64,000 bases of DNA from Haliea salexigens DSM 19537 (GTDB taxonomy: Bacteria > Pseudomonadota > Gammaproteobacteria > Pseudomonadales > Halieaceae). The notes under the pieces were generated by a model. That model searched no databases. It saw only the letters and a list, made by a program, of their open reading frames with translations, and was not told the DNA's origin. Positions 34,978 to 43,440 of the stretch are shown piece after piece. The position numbers and the translations under genes were made by a program. How positions within the stretch are numbered: position 1 is the stretch's first letter; every line of letters begins with the position of its first letter. The stretch lies in contig NZ_AUHJ01000003.1 of NCBI RefSeq assembly GCF_000423125.1, positions 186,001 to 250,000 of the forward strand, in the 5' to 3' direction.

Positions 34978-37900
34978 CGCCTGAAACCTCCCCGCGCTCG
35001 CGGTCAAAGACCAGCAGATACACCACCGGTACCACCACCAACGTCAACAGGGTCGACGCGATGATGCCGAAAATAATAGCCAGGGCCAGGCCACTGAAGA
35101 CCGGGTCGAGAATAATCACGAGATTGCCCAACAGCGTTGTACCCGCCGTCAACAGCACCGGGCGCATGCGCACATGCCCCGCCTCCAGCAGAGCATCGAC
35201 AATTGAGGCGCCGCGACTGCGCGCCTGGGTGACAAACTCAACAAGAATCAGTGAATTGCGCACCACGATCCCCGCCAGCGCAATCATGCCGATCATGGCC
35301 GTTGCCGTGAACAGAACCGGATCGGGGGCGCCTGCCACGGTGCGCTCACCCACCGTGTTCAACCACCAGAACCCGGGCATGATGCCGATCACCGTTAACG
35401 GAATGGCCGCCATGATGATCAGCGACAGCGCCGATGAAGCCGTTTGCACCCGCAGCAGGAAGAAAATCGCCAACAGGGCAAAGGCAAAGGCCAGCCCCAT
35501 ATCGCGGAACACATCTACCGTGATGCGCCATTCGCCCTCTCCAGTCCAGCGTACCTCGATGTCTGGCGGCAGAGCCCAGCCATCGCCGCCGCCTGCGGTG
35601 AGAAACGTACGTCCCTGCCAATCATTGGCGCTGCCTTCACCAGCGCCCTCATCGGCGACAATGTCGGCAATCACGTCAGCCGGTGGGCGCCCTGACAGCT
35701 CGGCGGTGACATAAACCACCGGGCGCAGATCCTTGCGGTAAATGGCCTGATCAGCCGTCAGTTGCCGAAAGTTACCCAGCTCACCCAGCGCCACCAGTGG
35801 CTGCGGTGCGGCGTCGAGACCGCTGGCCTTGCTGGCCTGGGTAATACCGGCACGCCCTTTCACCTGCAGGCGCGCAAAGTCGTGCGGGGAGATGCGCTCT
35901 TCCGGCGCCAGACGCAGCAACAGCGGCAGGGGTTTGGCCTCGCTCGCCTGTTGCAGAAAACCCGCAACGACGCCTTCATTGGCCATCGCAATGGCGTCGT
36001 TGATATCCGCTGTCGACACACCGGAAAGGGCCGCCCTGGGCTTGTCGACAACAAAACGCCAGCGCGGTTGTGCTGCCTGCACCGAGGTATCCACCTCAAC
36101 CACGTGTGCTTCGCGCGCCAGGCGCGCCGCAAGCTGCCGGGCAGCGACCTGCTGCCGGTCATACGGTGTGAGCGTCGCGCCGTAGACTTCCGCCACCAGC
36201 GTGCTCATCACCGGCGGGCCGGGCGGCACCTCAACCACCTGCAGGTTGACGCCCTCCTTCTGCAGCGGTGCCAACAATTCGCGCAGACGCAGCACAACAC
36301 CGTGGGACTGCTGCTCGCGCCGGCCCTTGTCTACCAGAACCACCCGGATATCCGCCAGGTGCGGCGCCACCCTCTGGTAGTGACGGCGCACCATGCCATT
36401 GAAGTCAATCGGCGAAGGCTCACCCACGAACACCGCCGCTGCTTCCACTTCCGGCACGCGCAGCAGTGTTTGCACCACGCGCTGGCTCAGCGCCGCTGTC
36501 TGTTCCAGCGTGGCAGATTCAGGCAGATCCACCAGCACCTGCACTTCGTTCTTGTTGTCGTAGGGCAGCAGCTTCAAGGGCACCAGCCGCAACAGGGGCA
36601 AGCTCGCGGCGCCCATGAACATTACCAGCACCACCCAGACCACCAGCCGTGCCCTGCCGCGCCGTATCAACACAGGACGCATAAACCGGGCGTAGGCACC
36701 GCCAGCAGGGGCGGGGTCTCCCGCGATTGCCTCCAGAGCGGGGCTATCGACAGAGGGCAACAGGCGCTCGGCGAGCCAGGGCGTCACCAGAAACGCGACC
36801 AGTGTGCTGCTGATGACCGCCACAGGCACATTAAAGGCCATGGGCGCCATATACGGCCCCATCATGCCGGTGATAAAGGCCAGCGGCAGGAAAGCGACCA
36901 CAATGGTCAACGTGGACATCAGCAGGGGGACCCGAATTTCCGCCATGGCGTCGACGATGCGCCGTGTCCGCGGTCCGCTGCCGCCGGCAAAGTTACGCGC
37001 AATATTGTCCACCCCGGTAATCGGGTCATCCACCAGCAGGCCCAGCGCGAGAATCAGCGCAAACAGCGTCACCCGGTTGATGGTGTAACCAAAAGTCATA
37101 TCCAGTGCCAGGGTGAAGCCGTAGCAAATGGGCACGGCGAGCCCCACCACCAGGCCCGCGCGCCACCCCAGGAACACGCTGATGAAAACCACCACTGTCA
37201 CGATGGCAAAGCCGAGGCTGCTGGCCAGATTATTGACCTTTTCGTTGGCGGTTTGCCCGTAGTCGCGCAGCACGCGTAGCTGCATTTCGGCGGGCAGTAG
37301 TTCCCGTTGCAGGGTATTGAGCTCCGCGTGGACCCGCTGCGCCAGCCCCACGGCATTGGTGCCGGGCTTCTTGGCAACGTTCAGCGTGACCATCGGGTAG
37401 CGGGCAGCGGCGTCGGGACCGGCAGCCGTGCGCTCCCCGGCGAAGCTGATCCAGGTGTAGTGGCTGGGCTCCTGCGGGCCGTCGACAATGCGCGCAACAT
37501 CGCGCAGATACACCGGTACGCCGTCGATCACATTCACTACCAGCTCGGGAAGTTCCTGTGCACCGCGCAGTGCATCGCCGCTCTCAAGCAGGATAGACGT
37601 ATTGTTGTGAGTCCAGCGTCCGGCGGGTTGCAGCAGGTTGGATACCGACAACGCCGTATGTACCTCCGACGCGCTGGTGCGCCGTGCGGCCAGGCGCTCC
37701 GGGTCCAGCAGTATCTGCACCTGCCGCGCGCGTCCACCGGTCACCGTCACTTCACCCGAGTCCCGCAGGCGTTGCAGGCGGGTACTCAACTCATCGGCCA
37801 CGCGACGCAGATCGTAGTCACTGTAGAGCTCCGGAGCATCCGACCACAGCGCCAGTACCACGATCGCGACATCATCCACCTCGACCGGGCGCAGGTGCCA

Positions 37901-38287
37901 CTGACTGACTACAGCAGGCAGCAAGTGTGGATTGGAGTAGAGCTTGTTGTAGGTGTTGAGTAATGCCGCTTCACGCTCTTCGCCCACGTAGAAGGAGAGC
38001 GTGACGGTGGTACGGCCAGCCGTTGTGGTGGAGTAGACGTGTTCAACGCCCGGTATCTGGGCCAGCAGCTTTTCCAGTGGAACCGCCACCTGCCGCTCGA
38101 CTTGCGTGGCGGAGAGTCCTGGCGCCTCGACAAACACATCCACGACGGGTACGACAATCTGCGGCTCTTCCTCTCGCGGCGTCAGCCACAGTGACAGGAT
38201 TCCAGCCAGCAGCCCCACCACGAACAACAGCCTGGGCAAGCCACCACCGAGTGTGTACGCCACAACCCGATCCAGCGGGTGGCTCAT
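34970..38287 (-). CDS. RND efflux transporter permease
   Basis: AcrB-superfamily inner-membrane pump, 1105 aa, with two repeats of a membrane helix bundle and large periplasmic loops. MSHPLDRVVAYTLGG starts it; the first helix is LLFVVGLLAGILSLWL. The PREEEPQI sequence, GLSATQVERQVAVPLE and the proton-relay region LALGLLVDDPITGVDNIARN (with the two Asp residues of helix 4) are visible. It belongs to the HAE1-like, drug or organic-solute class rather than heavy-metal CusA, as metal-binding methionine clusters are not seen. The ATG at 38287 overlaps the arsR stop (ATGA). Confidence 0.93.
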   Translation of the reverse strand: MSHPLDRVVAYTLGGGLPRLLFVVGLLAGILSLWLTPREEEPQIVVPVVDVFVEAPGLSATQVERQVAVPLEKLLAQIPGVEHVYSTTTAGRTTVTLSFYVGEEREAALLNTYNKLYSNPHLLPAVVSQWHLRPVEVDDVAIVVLALWSDAPELYSDYDLRRVADELSTRLQRLRDSGEVTVTGGRARQVQILLDPERLAARRTSASEVHTALSVSNLLQPAGRWTHNNTSILLESGDALRGAQELPELVVNVIDGVPVYLRDVARIVDGPQEPSHYTWISFAGERTAAGPDAAARYPMVTLNVAKKPGTNAVGLAQRVHAELNTLQRELLPAEMQLRVLRDYGQTANEKVNNLASSLGFAIVTVVVFISVFLGWRAGLVVGLAVPICYGFTLALDMTFGYTINRVTLFALILALGLLVDDPITGVDNIARNFAGGSGPRTRRIVDAMAEIRVPLLMSTLTIVVAFLPLAFITGMMGPYMAPMAFNVPVAVISSTLVAFLVTPWLAERLLPSVDSPALEAIAGDPAPAGGAYARFMRPVLIRRGRARLVVWVVLVMFMGAASLPLLRLVPLKLLPYDNKNEVQVLVDLPESATLEQTAALSQRVVQTLLRVPEVEAAAVFVGEPSPIDFNGMVRRHYQRVAPHLADIRVVLVDKGRREQQSHGVVLRLRELLAPLQKEGVNLQVVEVPPGPPVMSTLVAEVYGATLTPYDRQQVAARQLAARLAREAHVVEVDTSVQAAQPRWRFVVDKPRAALSGVSTADINDAIAMANEGVVAGFLQQASEAKPLPLLLRLAPEERISPHDFARLQVKGRAGITQASKASGLDAAPQPLVALGELGNFRQLTADQAIYRKDLRPVVYVTAELSGRPPADVIADIVADEGAGEGSANDWQGRTFLTAGGGDGWALPPDIEVRWTGEGEWRITVDVFRDMGLAFAFALLAIFFLLRVQTASSALSLIIMAAIPLTVIGIMPGFWWLNTVGERTVAGAPDPVLFTATAMIGMIALAGIVVRNSLILVEFVTQARSRGASIVDALLEAGHVRMRPVLLTAGTTLLGNLVIILDPVFSGLALAIIFGIIASTLLTLVVVPVVYLLVFDRERGEVSGDA

Positions 38288-38604
38288 GACCTGCCCTGTT
38301 CCTCGCCACAATACAGGGTATGCAGGACCTGCAGAATTGCGGCCACCTCACCCGCAGCAAGCGAGTAATAAACCTGCTGCCCCTCCCGCCGCGCCGTGAC
38401 CAGGCCGGCCTCGCGCAAGCGCGCAAGGTGCTGAGACAGGGCCGACTGCGACAGTTCGATGTCGGCATTCAACGCTCCCACAGAACGCTCACCCTCCACG
38501 AGTGCACAGAGAACCAGCAAACGTTGCTCGTTGGCGAGTTCCTTCAGCAGGGCGACTGCCTGCTTGGCCTGCGCGGCCATTGCACCTGGATCCATCTCCG
38601 CCAT
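38284..38604 (-). CDS. ArsR-family repressor with a persulfide-sensor-like cysteine pair
   Basis: A 106-aa winged-helix repressor. The recognition helix lies in LSQSALSQHLARLREAGLV at about 51-69. It has just two cysteines, Cys33 in LVLCALV and Cys99 in HTLYCG, separated by 66 residues. That is the spacing and local sequence of SqrR, BigR and YgaV, which bind DNA when reduced and release it when the cysteines form a tetrasulfide or disulfide. No metal-binding ELCVCDL motif is present, so a classical arsenite/zinc sensor is unlikely. It leads the arsR-RND-MFP operon and probably represses it at the palindrome just upstream. Confidence 0.88.
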   Translation of the reverse strand: MAEMDPGAMAAQAKQAVALLKELANEQRLLVLCALVEGERSVGALNADIELSQSALSQHLARLREAGLVTARREGQQVYYSLAAGEVAAILQVLHTLYCGEEQGRS

Positions 38605-38637
38605 GACTGCTTCACCCCGGCTGCTTGCGCCAACAAT

Positions 38638-38657
38638 ATATTAGATTTAATTAATAT
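38638..38657 (-). promoter_or_regulatory. Putative ArsR operator
   Basis: ATATTA (38638-38643) and TAATAT (38652-38657) form a perfect inverted repeat with an 8-bp spacer in an AT-rich island inside GC-rich DNA, 33 bp upstream of the arsR ATG. Size and symmetry fit ArsR-family winged-helix dimers. The remaining gap up to the class II aldolase gene (38734) has no further recognisable feature. Confidence 0.6.
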
Positions 38658-38733
38658 GTAAAGTCTTTGACGCCAACCACAGGTCAAAACCGTCTACACT
38701 GCAGAAGTAATATACAGAGAAAAGGGCCAGAAT

Positions 38734-39525
38734 ATGAATACTGCAAATGCCATCATCATGAACCGGGACACCACCGGCATGGGAGGTGAATCCACCGAGA
38801 AATCCAGCAGCGAGCTGCGCACCGAGCGCAAGCAGCGCCTCGCGGCAGCACTGCGCCTGTTCGGCAAGTTCGGCTTCGACGAGGGTGTGGCCGGCCACGT
38901 CACCGTGCGGGACCCCGAGCACAGTGACCACTTCTGGGTAAACCCCATGGGCCGCTCGTTCAAGCAGATGCGCGTATCCGACTTGTTGCTGGTCAGCCAC
39001 ACCGGCGAGGTGGTGGAAGGCGACGGCCTGCTCAATGGCGCTGCTTTTACTATCCACTCACGTATTCACATGGCCAACCCGCGGGTAACAGCGGCGGCCC
39101 ACTCACACTCCCTGTATGGCAAGGCCTGGGCATCCCTGGGGCGGCCACTGGACCCGATTACGCAGGACGCCTGCGCATTCTTCGAAGACCATGTACTGTT
39201 CGATGACTTCACCGGCGTGGTACTGGATACCGGTGAAGGCGAGCGCATTGCGAAGGCACTGGACGACAACAAGGCGGCCATCCTGCAGAACCACGGTCTG
39301 CTGACGGTGGGCGAAACCGTTGACGAGGCTGCCTGGTGGTTTATCACCATGGAGCGTTCCTGCCAGGCACAACTGCTGGCCGAAGCCGCCGGTACACCGC
39401 GGTTGATTGACGCCGATTGCGCCCGGCAGACGCGCGCCACGGTGGGATCCCCACTGGCCGGCTGGTTCAGTTTCCAGCCGCTATATGACGTTATCGTGGC
39501 GGAGCAACCCGAATTACTCGAATAG
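38734..39525 (+). CDS. Class II aldolase/adducin-family protein
   Basis: Zinc-dependent aldolase fold, 263 aa. Family motifs are GVAGHVTVRDPE near 53, VNPMGRSFKQMRVSDLLLV, the metal-binding AHSHSLYGKAW and the later QNHGLLTVGETVDEAAW. The group includes L-fuculose-phosphate aldolase and many paralogues of unassigned substrate, often found in aromatic or steroid catabolism clusters. The first 25 residues are a variable lead. AAAAGGGCC upstream of the ATG may be the ribosome-binding site. It is divergent from the arsR operon. Confidence 0.87.
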   Translation: MNTANAIIMNRDTTGMGGESTEKSSSELRTERKQRLAAALRLFGKFGFDEGVAGHVTVRDPEHSDHFWVNPMGRSFKQMRVSDLLLVSHTGEVVEGDGLLNGAAFTIHSRIHMANPRVTAAAHSHSLYGKAWASLGRPLDPITQDACAFFEDHVLFDDFTGVVLDTGEGERIAKALDDNKAAILQNHGLLTVGETVDEAAWWFITMERSCQAQLLAEAAGTPRLIDADCARQTRATVGSPLAGWFSFQPLYDVIVAEQPELLE

Positions 39526-39615
39526 GGTACTCGAATACGCTACACGAACAAGCGGCTACGATCGCCCGCGCGGGGATGCTATCCTGCGCGTGGCTTTCAT
39601 CCACACGGATACCGC

Positions 39616-40524
39616 ATGTCACGAACGTTCTGGTACAAAATCCTGTTGGCTGCGTTTCTTATCACCCTCGCCGTCATCCAGTTCATTCCCCCTGCCCCCG
39701 TGCAGGTGCCGGTGGAGCTGCCCGCCGCCGAGCGCGAAGACGCGCGCTTATTGGCATTCGAGGGTATTCACAACTTCCGCGACATGGGCGGTTACACCAC
39801 CGAGGACGGACACAGCGTTGCCTGGGGCAGGCTTTACCGCTCCGGGCATCTGGCCAACGCGTCGCGCAGTGATCTACAGCAGCTACAGCGCCTGCAACTC
39901 GACACCCTGATCGATTTTCGCTCCCGTGCCGAGCGTGAAGACGAACCCAGCCGCCTACCCGAAGACACCACGTTCACGCAGTTGAGCATCCCCATTCTCG
40001 ATTCCGGCAACGATGCCCTGATACATGACCTGCGTGCCAGGATCGACAGCGACGATCTCGCGGGCTTTAACGCCGATGACTTCATGCTGCAGGCCAACCG
40101 CCAGTTTGCGGACGAATTCACGCCCCAGTACCGCAGCTTCATGCAGGCCGTACTCGCCGCCGAGGGCCGTCCGCTGGCCTGGCACTGCACGGCGGGGAAA
40201 GATCGCACCGGGTTCGCCGCCGCAATACTGCTGAGAATTCTGGGCGTACCTAAAGAGCAGATCATGGCGGATTACCTGGCGAGTCGTGAACCGTCACTGG
40301 AGGCCCGCAGCCAGGACCTGATGCTGCTGCGGGTATTCAAGGGCGAGGCGGCAGCATCCACCGTGGAAACCATGCTCGGTGTCGATGCGCGTTGGCTGCA
40401 GGCCGGGTTCGACGAGATAGACGCCCGCTGGGGGAGTTTTGACGCGTACGTGCGCGACGGCCTCCAGCTGACGTCCAACGACATCCAGAATCTGCGCCGC
40501 CATTTACTGGCGGGGGCCGGGTAG
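39616..40524 (+). CDS. Membrane-anchored dual-specificity/lipid phosphatase of the PTP superfamily
   Basis: A 302-aa protein with an N-terminal membrane anchor (ILLAAFLITLAVIQFIPP at 9-26) and a phosphatase domain outside the cytoplasm. The P-loop is HCTAGKDRTG with Cys191 and Arg197; NFRDMGGY near 53 and LIDFRSRAE near 99 are the partner motifs. The KDR form of the P-loop is typical of the LipA-like tyrosine/phosphoinositide phosphatases. It is 17 bp before cardiolipin synthase, which hints at a phospholipid-linked substrate; that is inference from position only. Confidence 0.85.
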   Translation: MSRTFWYKILLAAFLITLAVIQFIPPAPVQVPVELPAAEREDARLLAFEGIHNFRDMGGYTTEDGHSVAWGRLYRSGHLANASRSDLQQLQRLQLDTLIDFRSRAEREDEPSRLPEDTTFTQLSIPILDSGNDALIHDLRARIDSDDLAGFNADDFMLQANRQFADEFTPQYRSFMQAVLAAEGRPLAWHCTAGKDRTGFAAAILLRILGVPKEQIMADYLASREPSLEARSQDLMLLRVFKGEAAASTVETMLGVDARWLQAGFDEIDARWGSFDAYVRDGLQLTSNDIQNLRRHLLAGAG

Positions 40525-40541
40525 GCGGTTTGGGGCTGGAA

Positions 40542-41972
40542 ATGTACACCGAGATCATCGCCGTTGCGGTGGTTCTGTTCTATGCACTGGGTATCGTCTC
40601 TGCCGTCGAGGCCATCATCAATGTACGCACGGCGCAGGGGGCCATCGCCTGGGCGATTTCCCTGCTCGCGGTGCCCTATCTTGCAGTGCCCTGCTATCTG
40701 GTATTCGGGCGCACCAAGTTCGACGGTTATCTGGAGCAGCGCAATGCCGTGGAGCAGGAAACCCGCGAGCTGTTGCAACAAACAAGAGCCGAGGTATCCA
40801 AACATCTGGTTTTCAGCTCCCCCGCCGAACCCGTCTACAACGCCCTCTTCAACCTCACGGGTATTCCTGCTGCCGGGGGCAATGCTGTGGAGCTGCTGGT
40901 TGATGGCCAGCAGACCTTCGACAGTATTCTCCGCGGCCTGGAATCCGCCCAACACCACATCCTGCTCGAGTCTTACATTATCCGCGACGACAACCTGGGC
41001 AGGCGCATCGGCCGGGTCCTGTCGGACAAGGCGCGCGCCGGTGTCAGCGTACACCTGCTCTACGATGAGATAGGCAGCCGCAATTTTCACCGCACGGGGC
41101 TGTGTCGCCAGCTGCGCCAGACCGGCGTGCAGGTTGCCGCTTTCAATACCACACAGGGGCGCCGCAACCGCTTCCAGCTCAACTTCCGCAATCACCGCAA
41201 GATCGTCGTTGTCGACGGGCACGTGGCCTGGGTCGGTGGCCACAATATTGGCGACGAGTACCTGGGGCTGGATCCGGATATCGGGCACTGGCGTGACACG
41301 CACCTGCGCCTGCAGGGCCCCGCCGTGTTGGGCGTGGAACTGGCCTTTGCCACCGACTGGCGCTGGGCCACGCAAACCTCACTGAGCGTCGTACAGCCGG
41401 ACGCGGAGGATGCCCACCACGGCACAGAGAATGTGCTCGTATTCCCGTCCGACCCCTCCAGCATACTGGAACAAGCCGGGCTCATGTTCCTGCAGCTCAT
41501 TGTGGCCGCGCAGAAGAGAATCTGGATCGCGAGCCCCTACTTCGTCCCCGACAGAAGCATCGTGTCGGCCCTGCAGCTCGCCGCGCTACGCGGTGTCGAT
41601 GTGCGTGTCATGATTCCCGATGAACCCGATGGACCGGTCGTGGGCATGGCCAACTGGTCGTTCACCCGTGAACTGCTGCCCGCGGGCGTGAAGGTGTACC
41701 GCTACCAGGGTGGCTTCCTGCACCAGAAGGTACTGTTGATGGACCACCACCTCGCTGGTATCGGCACCGCCAATTTTGACAACCGCTCTTTCCGGCTCAA
41801 TTTCGAGATTACACTGCTGGTGGACGGCGAGCACTTCGCCAGCGAGGTGCAGGCCATGCTTGAGGCTGATCTGTTGAAATGTCGCGAGGTAACGCCTGCT
41901 GAAATTGCGGCCAAGCCCGCCTGGTTCCCGCTTGCCATGGGCGCCGCTCGCCTGTTTTCACCTGTACTGTAA
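40542..41972 (+). CDS. cls: Cardiolipin synthase (phospholipase D type)
   Basis: Joins two phosphatidylglycerol molecules, or PG and PE, into cardiolipin at the inner membrane. Two N-terminal membrane helices occur (about 6-24 and 35-60), then two HKD motifs: NHRKIVVVDGHVAWVGGHN near 210 and HQKVLLMDHHLAGIGTANFDNRS near 390. The length of about 476 aa is usual for ClsA-type enzymes. The frame also allows a TTG start four codons upstream (40530); the ATG at 40542 is preferred. It follows the PTP-type phosphatase by 17 bp. Confidence 0.94.
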   Translation: MYTEIIAVAVVLFYALGIVSAVEAIINVRTAQGAIAWAISLLAVPYLAVPCYLVFGRTKFDGYLEQRNAVEQETRELLQQTRAEVSKHLVFSSPAEPVYNALFNLTGIPAAGGNAVELLVDGQQTFDSILRGLESAQHHILLESYIIRDDNLGRRIGRVLSDKARAGVSVHLLYDEIGSRNFHRTGLCRQLRQTGVQVAAFNTTQGRRNRFQLNFRNHRKIVVVDGHVAWVGGHNIGDEYLGLDPDIGHWRDTHLRLQGPAVLGVELAFATDWRWATQTSLSVVQPDAEDAHHGTENVLVFPSDPSSILEQAGLMFLQLIVAAQKRIWIASPYFVPDRSIVSALQLAALRGVDVRVMIPDEPDGPVVGMANWSFTRELLPAGVKVYRYQGGFLHQKVLLMDHHLAGIGTANFDNRSFRLNFEITLLVDGEHFASEVQAMLEADLLKCREVTPAEIAAKPAWFPLAMGAARLFSPVL

Positions 41973-42001
41973 GTGCGGAGCATGCACCCGAAAACAGACG
42001 T

Positions 42002-43390
42002 TTAATCCGGCCAGGACTTCTCGTCGATATCCAGATCGCGCCAGTCACCCGGTCGCAGGCGGGGTTCCTCACCCTGGCGCAACTGGGTGTCGTAGTCGCG
42101 TAGCAGGCGCATGCCAATACGGTACATCCACACCAGGCCAACCAGGTTCACCAGCGCCAGCAAGCCCATGGTGAGCTCGGCAAAACCGAACACCGTGCTC
42201 AGATCCTGCAGGGATCCCCAGAACACCAGCCCCAGCACCGCAACGCGGAAAATATTGGCGACTGTCGGGTTGTCGTCACTGAAAAAACTCAGGCTGTTAT
42301 CGCCGAGATAATAGTTGTAAAGAATGGAACTGAACGCAAACAGCACCAGCGCAACGGACACAAAGGTGGCACCCCAGTCGCCCACATGACTCCCCATGGC
42401 AAGCTGGGTCAACAGCACGCCATCCACATCCGGGGCACCCGGCTGGTAGACATCAGACAGCAGAATGATCACCGCGGTGCAGCTGCACATGATCATGGTG
42501 TCAATGAACACGCTGAACGCCTGCACCACACCCTGGTTGGCCGGGTGCGGCACATGCGCCACAGCCGCCACGTTGGGGGCACTGCCCAGCCCCGCCTCGT
42601 TGCTGAACAGGCCGCGCTTTACCCCCTGCAGAATGACGGCGCCGAGCCCGCCGCCCACCGCCTGCTCAATGCCGAACGCACTTTGCACTATGGACCAGAG
42701 CGCTGCGGGCACCTCGGTGATGTGCAAGGCAATCACCACCAGGGCCGCAAGAAAATACATGAGTGCCATGACCGGCACGATAACCTCGGACACGAGGGCA
42801 ATCCGACGAATACCACCGAATATGACGCTGCCAAGTACCAGCACCATCATCGCGCCGGTGGCCCAGGTGGCCACGCCGAACGATTCGGCCAGCGATGTGG
42901 CTACCACATAAGACTGCACGGCATTAAAGCCCAGGCCGAAGGTCAGCAACAGCAACACGGAGTAGACCGCTGCGAGACCGCGCTGGCGAACACCGTGGGT
43001 CAGGTAATAGGCGGGCCCGCCACGAAAGCTGCCATCCGGCTCCGTGCGTTTGAACAACTGTGCCAGGGAACACTCGAAAAAACTGGTCGCCATACCCATG
43101 AGGCCGATCAGCCACATCCAGAACACGGCACCCGAGCCACCCAGCGTGATCGCCACCGCAACGCCGGCGATATTGCCACTGCCTACGCGCCCCGCTACCG
43201 ATACCACCAGGGCCTGGAAGGAACTTACCTGGCCGCGTTCATGGTGCATGCCACCGCGCAGCACGCCGAACATACGCCCGAAGTAGCGAAACTGCACGCC
43301 GCGTGAGGCAACCGTGAACAACAATCCGACCGCGACCAGGACCAGCACGAGCACCTGGCCCCAGAGAAAATCATTGACGGCAGTGAACAT
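42002..43390 (-). CDS. Alanine or glycine:cation symporter (AGCS family)
   Basis: Sodium-coupled symporter for alanine, glycine or D-amino acids, 462 aa with about ten or eleven membrane helices. FRYFGRMFGVLRGG in the first cytoplasmic loop, VAGRVGSGNIAGVAVAITLG and FSNEAGLGSAPNVAA are the AGCS signature motifs. It lies 50 bp after an NSS-family transporter gene read the same way; both probably take up amino acids with sodium, which fits a marine habitat. Confidence 0.94.
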   Translation of the reverse strand: MFTAVNDFLWGQVLVLVLVAVGLLFTVASRGVQFRYFGRMFGVLRGGMHHERGQVSSFQALVVSVAGRVGSGNIAGVAVAITLGGSGAVFWMWLIGLMGMATSFFECSLAQLFKRTEPDGSFRGGPAYYLTHGVRQRGLAAVYSVLLLLTFGLGFNAVQSYVVATSLAESFGVATWATGAMMVLVLGSVIFGGIRRIALVSEVIVPVMALMYFLAALVVIALHITEVPAALWSIVQSAFGIEQAVGGGLGAVILQGVKRGLFSNEAGLGSAPNVAAVAHVPHPANQGVVQAFSVFIDTMIMCSCTAVIILLSDVYQPGAPDVDGVLLTQLAMGSHVGDWGATFVSVALVLFAFSSILYNYYLGDNSLSFFSDDNPTVANIFRVAVLGLVFWGSLQDLSTVFGFAELTMGLLALVNLVGLVWMYRIGMRLLRDYDTQLRQGEEPRLRPGDWRDLDIDEKSWPD

Positions 43391-43440
43391 AGGAACTCCG
43401 CAGGCTCAAACCCAAGTGTGCCTGGCGCCACGGCATGACC

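Noticed and set aside
35762-37279. 505-codon plus-strand frame inside the RND permease gene
   Set aside because: Antisense to a well-conserved transporter; the translation is His/Gln/Arg-rich low-complexity sequence with no family features.
38667-38713. Sigma-70 promoter for the class II aldolase gene (TTGACG and TACACT)
   Set aside because: The spacing between the two hexamers is about 22 bp, too long for a normal promoter.
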